From: Nocardia abscessus | GTDB lineage: Bacteria; Actinomycetota; Actinomycetes; Mycobacteriales; Mycobacteriaceae | DNA: 64,000 nucleotides | Assembly: GCF_015477775.1 (NCBI RefSeq) | Contig: NZ_JADLQO010000007.1 | Coordinates: 1 to 64,000 of the forward strand | Reading direction: 5' to 3' | Shown: positions 1-8,430 of the stretch, one piece after another | Numbering within the stretch: the first letter of the stretch is position 1 | How the letters are laid out: every line of letters starts with the position of its first letter | Translations under genes and position numbers: made by a program | Notes under the pieces: model-generated | Database searches by the model: none | What the model saw: the letters and a program-made list of their open reading frames with translations, nothing else | What the model was told of the DNA's origin: nothing

Positions 1-330
1 CAATCGCCAGCAAAAAGCTGACAAAAAAATCCGACCCTCCCACACGGGGAGCGGAAGAGCCGGAACCAAATAAACATTTGGCACTGACATTCATCGACAC
101 ACTATTGAGTTCTCAAAGAACACACGCGCACACATTCACCCCGGAATTCACCGGAACTTCAGTGAGGCAACTTTTCCAGCTTAGCCCATTCGTTCACCCG
201 ATCAAAATCGGGCTCGCGATCGAGCCAGTGCGGTCGCCAGGCGCTCCTCGTCCTACCTCGTTTCCCGGTCCTTCCGCTCGGCGTTTCCGCCTCGCTTCTC
301 GGCTCCGGGTCGGTGTCCGTGTCGCTCTGA
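1..330 (-). promoter_or_regulatory. rRNA operon leader (16S gene lies just left of the window)
   Basis: Read on the minus strand, this stretch has the organisation of an actinobacterial pre-16S leader. A boxA-like antitermination element, TGTTCTTTGAGAAC, sits at 122-109. It is followed by the conserved CTCAATAGTGTG and then by a hairpin-rich, T-rich segment running to the window edge. The same boxA block also occurs in 16S-23S spacers. A plausible promoter upstream at 339-367 and the absence of any rRNA to the right favour the leader of a whole operon. No mature 16S sequence is inside the window. Nothing here looks protein-coding. Confidence 0.75.
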
Positions 331-338
331 CCTGGAAT

Positions 339-367
339 AAGTTACGCGGCGACGAACGCTTCGTCAA
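339..367 (-). promoter_or_regulatory. Candidate rRNA promoter (-35 TTGACG, 17 bp, -10 TAACTT)
   Basis: On the minus strand TTGACG (367-362) is separated by exactly 17 bases from TAACTT (344-339). This is a good sigma-70 type match, and transcription from it would run into the rRNA leader. The roughly 200 bases between this promoter and boxA fit a long rrn leader. Additional upstream promoters between 380 and 580 are possible but were not resolved. Confidence 0.55.
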
Positions 368-584
368 ATCGCCTGGGCAGCGCGTAATTTCGCAGGTCAG
401 AGACGCCCGATCGACGGCATCCCGGACCGAATGACACGAATGTGATTCAGACCACCACAGGATCGAATCCGCCATCGGAAAGCAATAGCGTCCCCGTTCC
501 GATCAGCCGCCCAGCGGAGCGCGACGCGGGAGATCCTTGCGATAGGAGATCCGCCGGCCGGCGAATTCCCGCGGCGCTGTTGTC

Positions 585-1553
585 CTAGCTCGCGTTCCCG
601 GCCGCGCGAAGTAGTTTGGCGCCGAGGTCGGCGAGCAGGTCTTTCATCTCGGCGGGTTCGAGGACCTCGAACTCCAAGTTCAGGTGCGCTATGCGGAGGG
701 CAGTCCACTCCAGGGAATCCGGCGAAGTGCGCAGGAGACAGGTTCGCGCGTCCAGCGGTTCGATCTCCTGCGCGCGTATCCGGAACGATTCGATCAGGTT
801 GTCGGCGGAGGCGTGTACGCGCAGGACGACCTGGCGAGCCGGCCTGGAGCGGGCCAACTGGCTGGTCACGAAGCTCGCCGCGTCCTCGGCGGGCAGCGCG
901 CGAGGTACGCAACGTATTCCGATGGGCTGCGGGGAGGTCAAACGATCCACGCGGAAGGTGCGCCAATCGGCGCGGTCGACGTCCCAGGCCACCAGATACC
1001 AGCGGCGACCCGCGGAGACCAGGCTGTGCGGTTCGGCGAGGCGACTGGTCTGCGCGTCGGCCTTGTCCCGGTACCGGAAGCGGATCCTCTCGCCGTCGCG
1101 CGCGGCGGCGGCCAGAGCGACCAAGACCTCCGGATCGATCATCGGACCGGCGGGGGGCCCGCCCAGCGACACGGTGGTGGTGTCCAAGGCATCGACCCGG
1201 CGCCGCAACCGCGACGGCAAGACCTGCTGCAATTTCACCAGCGCGCGGGCCGCCGATTCCTCGATACCCGCGACCGCTCCCTGGGCGGCGCCGCGCAGTC
1301 CGAGGGTGATCGCGACCGCCTCCTCGTCGTCGAGCAGCAGCGGCGGGAGCGCCGCTCCCGCCTGCAAGCGGTACCCGCCGACCGCCCCGAGGCTGGCGAC
1401 CACCGGATATTCCAGCTCACGCAGGCGCTCCACATCCCGGCGCACGGTCCGCACCGTGACCCCCAGTCGGGCGGCCAGATCCGGACCGCTCCATTCGCGG
1501 CGGGTCTGCAGCAGCGAGAGCAGTTGGAGCAGTCGCTCGGCGGTCCGGGTCAC
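585..1553 (-). CDS. YafY-type transcriptional regulator (HTH plus WYL domain)
   Basis: A DNA-binding regulator of the DeoR-like HTH/WYL class. An N-terminal winged helix (SGPDLAARLGVTVRTVRRDV) is followed by a WYL domain with the RWYLVAWD signature, which in this family senses a ligand or nucleic acid. I chose the GTG at 1553, which begins VTRTAERLLQLL. A longer reading to 1595 adds 14 residues with no family resemblance. The gene is divergent from the UvrA-like ATPase gene at 1616, with about 60 bases between them, so it probably regulates that gene and itself. Length of about 322 residues is normal for the family. Confidence 0.88.
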   Translation of the reverse strand: MTRTAERLLQLLSLLQTRREWSGPDLAARLGVTVRTVRRDVERLRELEYPVVASLGAVGGYRLQAGAALPPLLLDDEEAVAITLGLRGAAQGAVAGIEESAARALVKLQQVLPSRLRRRVDALDTTTVSLGGPPAGPMIDPEVLVALAAAARDGERIRFRYRDKADAQTSRLAEPHSLVSAGRRWYLVAWDVDRADWRTFRVDRLTSPQPIGIRCVPRALPAEDAASFVTSQLARSRPARQVVLRVHASADNLIESFRIRAQEIEPLDARTCLLRTSPDSLEWTALRIAHLNLEFEVLEPAEMKDLLADLGAKLLRAAGNAS

Positions 1554-1615
1554 GAGACCAGTATGGGCGCGAAAGAGGACAGAAACCGACCTCATCGGCT
1601 CCTAGCCTCGCGTCC

Positions 1616-3901
1616 GTGCATGCTCATCGAGACACCATCAAGATCGTCGGGGCGCGCGAGAACAACCTCCGCGACGTCTCGCTGACGATTCCCAAGGGCA
1701 AGATCGTGGTCTTCACCGGCGTTTCCGGTTCGGGTAAGTCGTCGATCGTCTTCGGCACCGTCGCGGTCGAATCACAGCGGCAGCTCAACGAGACCTTCAC
1801 CTGGTTCATCCGCAATCGGCTGCCCAAGTACGAGCGCCCGGAGGCGGAGGCGATCGACAACTTGGCGCCCGCCGTGGTCGTCGACCAGAAGCCGATCGGC
1901 GGCAATTCCCGATCCACGGTCGGCACCATGACCGACATCCAGTCGATCATCCGCGTGCTGTTCTCCCGGCACAGTGCGCCGAGCGCGGGTGAGGCAACGC
2001 GCTACTCGTTCAACGACCCGCTGGGCATGTGCCCCGCGTGCGGCGGTCTGGGCCATGTGGTGCGCCCGGATCTGGACCGGCTCCTCGATACGGGCAAGTC
2101 GCTCAACGAGGGCGCCATCACCTTCGGGCCCTTCGCGGTCGGCAGCTTCCAGTGGCAGCTCTACGCGGAGTCGGGACTCTTCGACCCGGACAAGCCGCTG
2201 CGGGAGTTCACGCCCGAGGAATGGCAGTTGTTCCTGCACGGCAAGGGTTTTCGTGTGCCGCGCAAGAACCGGAACGGATCGGCGGGAAACAACGCCTACG
2301 AGGGTCTGCTGGAGCGGTTCGACCGGCTGTACGTCAAACGTGATCTCGACGCGCTGTCGGACAGGAATCGCGCGGCCGCGCGAGCGGTGGTCACCGAGGA
2401 GGTCTGCCCGGACTGCGGTGGCGCCCGGCTCAACGCCGCGGCGCTGGCGAGCCGGATCGATGGACTCGGCATCGCCGACTACGGCGGCCTGGAGATCACC
2501 GATCTCCTCGAGGTGCTCGCGGGTCTGGACGATCCGGTGGCTCGACCGATAGCGCAGGCCGCCATCGCCCGGTTGCGCCGGATCGAGGAGGTCGGGCTCG
2601 GCTATCTGTCGCTCGATCGGGAAACGGCGACCCTGTCCGGCGGCGAGGCACAACGCCTCAAGGTCGTCCGGCATCTCGGTTCCAGCCTGACGGGTATGAC
2701 CTATATCTTCGACGAGCCGAGCGTCGGCATGCACCCCCGCGACGTGGGGCGGTTGAACACTCTGCTCGTCGGCTTGCGGGACAAAGGGAACACCGTCCTG
2801 GTGGTCGAGCACTCCCCCGACGTCATCGCCGTCGCCGACCACGTCATCGACATGGGGCCCGGCGCCGGTTCGCGCGGCGGGAAGGTTGTGTTCCAAGGCA
2901 CGGTCGATCGGCTGCGGGTGGCGCGGACGCCGACCGGGGCGGGATTGCGCAGGGTGCGGCGGGTCAAGGCAGACGTCCGCGAGCCGGCCGGATGGCTCAC
3001 CGTCACCGACGCCGACGCCTACAACTTGAAGAATCTCACCGCGCGGTTTCCGACGGGGGTGCTCACGACGGTCACCGGAGTGGCGGGCTCCGGCAAGAGC
3101 ACGCTGGTATCGGGCGCGTTCGTCGCGGCGCACCCGCAGGTCATCGCGGTGGACCAGTCGGCGATCGCCGCCTCCCGGCGCTCCAGCCCCGCCACGTATC
3201 TCGGCATCATGGACCCGCTGCGTCAACTCTTCGCCAAGCAGCACGGTGTACGGCCGGGCTTGTTCAGCTTCAACTCGGACGGCGCCTGTGCAGCATGCGA
3301 CGGCGCGGGAGTGATCTTCACCGACCTGGCGTACATGGATCCGGTCACCACGGTCTGTCAGACCTGCCACGGACGCCGATATCGCCGGGAAGCGCTGGCC
3401 TATGAGATTCGCGGGGCGTCCATCGCCGACGTGCTGGAGATGCCTGCCCAAGAGGCGCTGAACTTCTGGGCGGACGAGGGCGACCAGCGAATCCGCGTGC
3501 CGCTGCGCTCGCTGCTCGACGTCGGTCTCGGCTACCTCGCCCTCGGCCGCTCCCTGACGTCGCTGTCCGGCGGGGAGCGCCAGCGCGTCAAACTGGCCGA
3601 TCATCTCCGGCGTAGTCGCGAAGCCGCCGTCTACGTGCTGGACGAACCGACCACCGGGCTGCACATGGCCGACGTCGACACCCTGGTCGCGCTGCTGGAC
3701 CGGCTGGTCGACGCGGGGAACACGGTGATCGTCATCGAACACGATCTGGACGTCGTCGCACGGGCCGACTGGGTGATCGATCTCGGCCCGGACGGCGGAA
3801 AACACGGTGGCGAAATAGTTTTCGCCGGCACTCCGGCGGCCTTGCTGGCCGACGGCCGGTCGCTGACCGCGGAATACCTGCGACGGACCGTCGGCGCCTG
3901 A
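1616..3901 (+). CDS. UvrA-family ABC ATPase (short, excinuclease-like)
   Basis: A 761-residue UvrA-type protein with two ABC ATPase modules. The first Walker A is GVSGSGKS near 35-42, with signature LSGGEAQR near 340 and Walker B ending in FDEPS. The second Walker A is GVAGSGKS near 488, with signature LSGGERQR near 650. CxxC pairs near 139/142, 264/267, 558/561 and 581/584 are the UvrA zinc modules. Canonical UvrA has about 950 residues, so this belongs to the shorter UvrA2/drug-resistance-like group and probably lacks part of the UvrB-interacting region. It may act in DNA damage tolerance or antibiotic self-protection; the actual role is inference. The start is GTG. The divergent WYL regulator is the likely control. 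Confidence 0.88.
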   Translation: MHAHRDTIKIVGARENNLRDVSLTIPKGKIVVFTGVSGSGKSSIVFGTVAVESQRQLNETFTWFIRNRLPKYERPEAEAIDNLAPAVVVDQKPIGGNSRSTVGTMTDIQSIIRVLFSRHSAPSAGEATRYSFNDPLGMCPACGGLGHVVRPDLDRLLDTGKSLNEGAITFGPFAVGSFQWQLYAESGLFDPDKPLREFTPEEWQLFLHGKGFRVPRKNRNGSAGNNAYEGLLERFDRLYVKRDLDALSDRNRAAARAVVTEEVCPDCGGARLNAAALASRIDGLGIADYGGLEITDLLEVLAGLDDPVARPIAQAAIARLRRIEEVGLGYLSLDRETATLSGGEAQRLKVVRHLGSSLTGMTYIFDEPSVGMHPRDVGRLNTLLVGLRDKGNTVLVVEHSPDVIAVADHVIDMGPGAGSRGGKVVFQGTVDRLRVARTPTGAGLRRVRRVKADVREPAGWLTVTDADAYNLKNLTARFPTGVLTTVTGVAGSGKSTLVSGAFVAAHPQVIAVDQSAIAASRRSSPATYLGIMDPLRQLFAKQHGVRPGLFSFNSDGACAACDGAGVIFTDLAYMDPVTTVCQTCHGRRYRREALAYEIRGASIADVLEMPAQEALNFWADEGDQRIRVPLRSLLDVGLGYLALGRSLTSLSGGERQRVKLADHLRRSREAAVYVLDEPTTGLHMADVDTLVALLDRLVDAGNTVIVIEHDLDVVARADWVIDLGPDGGKHGGEIVFAGTPAALLADGRSLTAEYLRRTVGA

Positions 3902-4025
3902 GCCCGGCCAGTGGCGACAGGAAACACGGATCTCGACTGCCGCAGCGCCGTTCCAGGCGGGTTCCGTCCGGACCGAAATCCGCGGGACGGCACGGGGACG
4001 ACCACCGCGGCGGCATCATGAATCC

Positions 4026-4904
4026 ATGACGACGCGGGAGGTGGTGCGAGCGGGGCCGTTCGCGCGGATCTACGACCCGAGCGTCGGCGAATCGGAGCAG
4101 TGGTACATCAACGACCACACGATCGTCCGCGACGACGCGGGGCGGTGGCACCTCTTCGGAATCACCCACCCGGAACCCGCGGAGCCGTTCGACGAGATCG
4201 AGTTCGCCCATGCCAGCGCCGACCGGCTGCACGGACCCTGGACCAAGCACGCCGCCGCGCTGCGGGTGGATCGGCGATACGGGGAGACGCACCTGTGGGC
4301 GCCCTATGTGGTCGAAGCCGACGACCAGTACTACATGTTCTACGCGGCGGGCGGTGCGGACCGCACCGGCGCGGCGATGAATGCGGCGACATCGCCGGAT
4401 CTGTTCCGGTGGACCAGATTGCCGACGGGCCCGCTGTTCCGCGACGGCTACGACGCCCGTGATCCCATGGTGGTGCGCGTGGGCGACCAGTGGGTGATGT
4501 ACTACTGCGCGACCAGCGCGCCGACCGGCGGTCATCATGTCGTCGCCTACCGCACCAGCACCGACCTCGTGCACTGGGGCGAGCGGCACATCGCCTACAC
4601 CGATCCGACCAAAGGCACCGAAGCGGGCAACACCGAATCCCCGCACGTTCTCCGGCATGACGGGTGGTGGTATCTGTTCATCGGTCCGCGTCCGCACTAC
4701 GTCGGCACCGATGTCTTCCGCAGCGACAGCCCGTTCCGCTTCCGCATCGGAGACAAGGCGGGCCACATCGCGGCGCACGCCGCCGAAGTCGTCCAGGAGG
4801 ACGGTCGCTGGTGGATCACCAGCGCGGGTTGGGGGCAGGGCGGGGTCCATCTGGCGCCGCTCAGCTTCCCGCAGTCGCGCGTCGTCAAAACGGTTCCGCG
4901 ATAA
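4026..4904 (+). CDS. Five-bladed beta-propeller glycoside hydrolase (GH43/GH32-like)
   Basis: A 292-residue protein with repeated aromatic/acidic blade motifs: INDHTIVRDD near the N-terminus, HLWAPYVVEADDQYYMFY, ARDPMVVRVGDQWVMYY and TESPHVLRHDGWWYLF. The acids in INDH, ARDP and TESP sit where the nucleophile/base, pKa modulator and general acid lie in GH43/GH32-clan enzymes. There is no signal peptide, so it acts in the cytosol or needs another export route. It opens a run of carbohydrate genes (isomerase, kinase, GH172), which suggests it releases a pentose or furanose from an oligosaccharide. The exact GH family was not settled by eye. Confidence 0.75.
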   Translation: MTTREVVRAGPFARIYDPSVGESEQWYINDHTIVRDDAGRWHLFGITHPEPAEPFDEIEFAHASADRLHGPWTKHAAALRVDRRYGETHLWAPYVVEADDQYYMFYAAGGADRTGAAMNAATSPDLFRWTRLPTGPLFRDGYDARDPMVVRVGDQWVMYYCATSAPTGGHHVVAYRTSTDLVHWGERHIAYTDPTKGTEAGNTESPHVLRHDGWWYLFIGPRPHYVGTDVFRSDSPFRFRIGDKAGHIAAHAAEVVQEDGRWWITSAGWGQGGVHLAPLSFPQSRVVKTVPR

Positions 4905-5023
4905 GCGGTCCGAAGCACCGAGCCGGGCTCGATTTGCCGAAACGCGCCTTCGGGCCGAGCCGCGGCTGGTATCTGTTGATCGAGTCGAACTCTCCGATCA
5001 CCCCACGTCCTGGAGGGACCGGC

Positions 5024-6436
5024 ATGGCCCGTATCGGCGTTATCAGCATTTCCGATGGCCGCGACTATGTACATGCGGGCATCGCCGATTTCATCGCCTC
5101 CACCGAGGACCGGCTGGTGGCCGCCCTCACCGCCGCGGGGCACGATGTGGTCCGCGGCGAGACGCCGATCAGCGACAACGCGCTGGCCAGTTCGGTGGCG
5201 CGCTCGGTCGCGGCGGCGGGGGTCGACCTGACCGTCCTGCACTACGCGGTCTGGGCGTTCCCGCATTTCACCATGCTCGCGGCGGGCTCGATTCCAGGTC
5301 CGCTGCTGTTGCTGTCGAATATCGACCCGGTACAGCCCGGGATGGTGGGCATGCTCGCGGCCGGCGGCGCACTCGACCAGATCGGGCGCAAGCACAGCAG
5401 GCTGTGGGGCGACCCCTCCGACCCTGAGCTCATCGAAGCCATCGGCGTGCGCGCGCGGGCCGCGGCAGCGGTATCCGGCCTGCGCGGCGCGACGTTCGGG
5501 CGCTTCGGCGGGCGGCCGATGGGTATGAACACCGCGGTCGCCAATACCGATCAGTGGCAACGGCAATTCGGCATCGACGTCGAGGAAATCGATCAGTGGG
5601 AGATCGTGCGGCGCGCCGAACTCGCCGACGCGGGCGAGGCGAGGGCCGCGCGCGAATGGCTGGAGCGGCACACCGCGGGCGTGCACTACGACGGGGCGAA
5701 GCTCACCCCGGAACTGCTGGAACGCCAGATCCGCTCCTATCTGGCGGTGCGCGAGCTGATCGATGAATGGCGGCTGGATTTCTCGGGGATCAAGGGGCAG
5801 CCCGAACTCACCCAGTATTTCGCCACCATGGACGTGACCGAGGCGTTCCTCAATGATCCCTACGATTGGAACGGCCCGAAGGAGCCGCACGTCTGCGCCA
5901 CCGAAGCGGACATGGACGGTGCGCTCACCATGCAGCTGCTCAAGCGGGTGGCGGGCACGCCGGTGCTGTTCGCCGACGTCCGGCACTATCACGCCGATCG
6001 GGACATCTGGGATCTCTGCAATTCCGGCCAGCACGCCACCTGGTTCGCCGCCCGCAGCGCCGATCCCGCGGAGAACCTGGCGAAGGTGCACCTGTACCCG
6101 GAGGTGTTCTTCTTCCCGGCGGGCGGCGCCTCGGTGCATCATCTGGCCGCGCCGGGCCGGATGACCCTCGCGCGGCTCACCCGCCTCGACGGCGACTACC
6201 GCATGCAGCTGATGCTCGGTGAGTTCGAGCACTACGACCAGCAGACCAACGAGGCGTTGATGAAGCAGTCGACCTGGGAGTGGCCGCACGCGTTCGCCCG
6301 GCTGGACGCGCGCGCCGAGGACTTCCTGAACCGCTTCGGCGCCAACCACATCCACGCGGTACCCGGTGACCACCGGGCCGCAGTACGCGCGACCTGCGAA
6401 CTGCTGGATGTCACCGTGGACGAGTTCACGCGGTGA
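5024..6436 (+). CDS. L-fucose/L-arabinose isomerase family protein
   Basis: A 470-residue aldose-ketose isomerase of the FucI/AraA fold. The ATG at 5024 is preceded by GGAGGG at 5012-5017, which fixes the start. Acidic metal-ligand candidates lie in ATEADMDGALTMQLL (about 290-305) and FADVRHYHADRDIWD (about 315-330), where this family binds Mn2+. Members interconvert L-fucose/L-fuculose, L-arabinose/L-ribulose or D-arabinose/D-ribulose. Substrate cannot be told from sequence alone. It overlaps the following kinase gene by 4 bases, so the two are translationally coupled and probably consecutive steps. Confidence 0.83.
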   Translation: MARIGVISISDGRDYVHAGIADFIASTEDRLVAALTAAGHDVVRGETPISDNALASSVARSVAAAGVDLTVLHYAVWAFPHFTMLAAGSIPGPLLLLSNIDPVQPGMVGMLAAGGALDQIGRKHSRLWGDPSDPELIEAIGVRARAAAAVSGLRGATFGRFGGRPMGMNTAVANTDQWQRQFGIDVEEIDQWEIVRRAELADAGEARAAREWLERHTAGVHYDGAKLTPELLERQIRSYLAVRELIDEWRLDFSGIKGQPELTQYFATMDVTEAFLNDPYDWNGPKEPHVCATEADMDGALTMQLLKRVAGTPVLFADVRHYHADRDIWDLCNSGQHATWFAARSADPAENLAKVHLYPEVFFFPAGGASVHHLAAPGRMTLARLTRLDGDYRMQLMLGEFEHYDQQTNEALMKQSTWEWPHAFARLDARAEDFLNRFGANHIHAVPGDHRAAVRATCELLDVTVDEFTR

Positions 6437-7920
6437 CGATGTTCCTCGGCATCGATATCGGGACCTCGAGCTCGAAAGGCGTCCTCACCGACGCCGACGG
6501 CACGGTACTGGCCAGAGCCGAACGCGCGCACAACGTCTCCATGCCGCACCCCGGCTGGGTCGAGCACGACGCGGAGGCGGTGTGGTGGGCGGATTTCGTC
6601 GCGATCGCCCGCGATCTGGTCGACGCGGCCGGCGGCGCGCCGCCGGCCGGTCTCGCCGTGTCCGGCATCGGCCCGTGCCTGCTGCCCGCCGACGCGCAGG
6701 GCAGGCCGCTGCGCCCGGCGATTCTCTACGGCGTGGACACCAGGGCGGGCGCCGAGATCGCGGAATTGAACGCCGAATTCGGCGCGCAGGCCGTCCTCGA
6801 CCGCACCGGGTCACCGCTGACCAGCCAGGCTGTCGGACCGAAGGCCCGGTGGCTGGTCCGGCACGAGCCGGACGTCGCCGCACGCACCGCGATGCTGCTG
6901 ATGGCCAGCTCCTTCCTGGTGTACCGGCTCACCGGCCGTTACGTGCTCGACCACCAGTCGGCCAGTCAGTGCGTACCCCTCTACGACCTGCGTGCGCGTG
7001 CGTGGGCGACGGACTGGGCCGAGCGGATCGTGCCGGGCTGGTCGTTGCCGGAGCTGGCCTGGCCCACCGAGATCGTGGGCCGGGTGAGCGCGGACGGTGC
7101 GGCCGCCACCGGACTTCCGGCGGGGCTGCCGGTCACCACCGGAACCATCGACGCCTGGGCCGAGGCGGCCAGTGTGGGGGTCCGCGCTCCCGGCGACGCG
7201 ATGATCATGTACGGCACCACGATGTTCCTGGTGCAGGTGCTCGCCGATCCGCGCCCGCATCCCGGTCTCTGGGGCACCTGCGGCACCTGGCCGGACACGT
7301 ACACCCTCGCCGCGGGCATGGCCACCTCCGGCGCGGTCACCGACTGGCTGCGCAAGCTCGTCGGCGGCGAGTTCGCCGACCTGGTCGCCGCGGCTGCGGA
7401 CGTGCCCGCGGGCAGCCGGGGACTGCTCGCGCTGCCGTATTTCGCCGGGGAGCGCACTCCCCTGTTCGACCCGGACGCCCGAGGCATCGTCGCCGGTTTG
7501 ACCCTCGGGCACGGACGGGCCGAGCTCTACCGCGCGGTGCTGGAGGGCATCGCCTACGGAGTGCGGCACAACCTGGAGGCGATGACCGAGGCCGGTGGGC
7601 GGGCCGGGCGTCTGGTCGCGGTGGGTGGCGGCACCAAAGGCGGGCTGTGGACCCAGATCGTTTCCGATGTCACCGGTCTGCCCCAGCAGTTGCCCGCCGA
7701 GACCGTCGGTGCGAGCCTCGGTGACGCGCTGCTCGCCGCCGAAGCCGCCGGAATCGACACCTCCGCGTGGAATCCTGTCGTGGACACCGTGCAGCCTTAT
7801 CCTGAGCGCACCGCGAAATACGCGGAGTACTACCGGCATTACCGCGATCTGTACGACCGCACCACGACTGTCGCGCATTTCCTGGCGGCCGAACAGCATC
7901 GTGCCGGTGCGTCTTCCTGA
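6433..7920 (+). CDS. FGGY-family carbohydrate kinase
   Basis: A 495-residue sugar kinase with the phosphate-1 motif GIDIGTSSSKG at the N-terminus. Near the C-terminus it has the FGGY ATP-binding motif, read as VAVGGGTKGGLWTQIVSDV, and the segment LPYFAGERTPLFD. It likely phosphorylates the ketose made by the upstream isomerase, for example a ribulose, xylulose or fuculose. It starts with GTG at 6433 inside the stop of the isomerase gene; an ATG two codons later is an alternative. A second, divergent FGGY paralogue is encoded at 10060. Confidence 0.88.
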   Translation: MTMFLGIDIGTSSSKGVLTDADGTVLARAERAHNVSMPHPGWVEHDAEAVWWADFVAIARDLVDAAGGAPPAGLAVSGIGPCLLPADAQGRPLRPAILYGVDTRAGAEIAELNAEFGAQAVLDRTGSPLTSQAVGPKARWLVRHEPDVAARTAMLLMASSFLVYRLTGRYVLDHQSASQCVPLYDLRARAWATDWAERIVPGWSLPELAWPTEIVGRVSADGAAATGLPAGLPVTTGTIDAWAEAASVGVRAPGDAMIMYGTTMFLVQVLADPRPHPGLWGTCGTWPDTYTLAAGMATSGAVTDWLRKLVGGEFADLVAAAADVPAGSRGLLALPYFAGERTPLFDPDARGIVAGLTLGHGRAELYRAVLEGIAYGVRHNLEAMTEAGGRAGRLVAVGGGTKGGLWTQIVSDVTGLPQQLPAETVGASLGDALLAAEAAGIDTSAWNPVVDTVQPYPERTAKYAEYYRHYRDLYDRTTTVAHFLAAEQHRAGASS

Positions 7921-7977
7921 TCGCGGACAGCCATGCGAGGATGCACGGTTACTTCGCGGAACGATTACGAGGAATCC

Positions 7978-8430
7978 ATGCCCACGATCACCCTGACTCA
8001 GCGCAATTTCGACTCCGTGGTCGCGTCCAGTCCGATCGTGCTCGTGGATTGGTGGGCCGGCTGGTGTGGGCCGTGTCAGCGTTTCGCCCCGGTGTACGAA
8101 GCGTCGGCGGACCGGCACCCGGAGATCGTGCACGGCAAGGTCGACACCGAGGCCGAGCCCGCGTTGAGCGCCACCGCGCGGGTCACCCAATATCCGACGC
8201 TCATGGCGTTCCGGGAGGGCGTGCTGGTGTACTCCGAGGCGGGCGCCCTGACGGCGGACGCGCTGGAAGACCTCGTGCAGCAGATTCTCTGGCTCGACAT
8301 GGACCAAGTTCGGCGCGAGCTGGCCCAGCGGTCCGATGCCGGGCAACTCGCCGCGGCGGGCGCCTCCGGCGCCGCGTACCGGGCCGGACTCGCCCCGGGC
8401 ACACCCCGATACGGCTGGCCGGGACTGTGA
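7978..8430 (+). CDS. Thioredoxin-like protein
   Basis: A 150-residue thioredoxin fold with the classical active site WCGPC at residues 29-33 and the cis-proline region TQYPTLMAF. A C-terminal extension of about 40 residues (LWLDMDQVRRELAQ onward) goes beyond a minimal thioredoxin. The ATG at 7978 follows an AGGA-like ribosome site. The gene ends in a GTGA overlap with the DUF2961 gene, so it belongs to the carbohydrate operon, which is an unusual place for a thioredoxin. It may keep a cysteine enzyme of the pathway reduced, which is inference. Confidence 0.88.
   Translation: MPTITLTQRNFDSVVASSPIVLVDWWAGWCGPCQRFAPVYEASADRHPEIVHGKVDTEAEPALSATARVTQYPTLMAFREGVLVYSEAGALTADALEDLVQQILWLDMDQVRRELAQRSDAGQLAAAGASGAAYRAGLAPGTPRYGWPGL

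Noticed and set aside
1..330. A 16S-23S spacer
   Set aside because: A plausible promoter lies just upstream and no 16S 3' end is found to the right, so a leader is more likely. It cannot be excluded without the sequence left of the window.
1772..3805. A 677-codon open frame antisense to the UvrA-like gene
   Set aside because: It mirrors the codon bias of the real gene, has no family resemblance, and the sense strand encodes complete ABC motifs.
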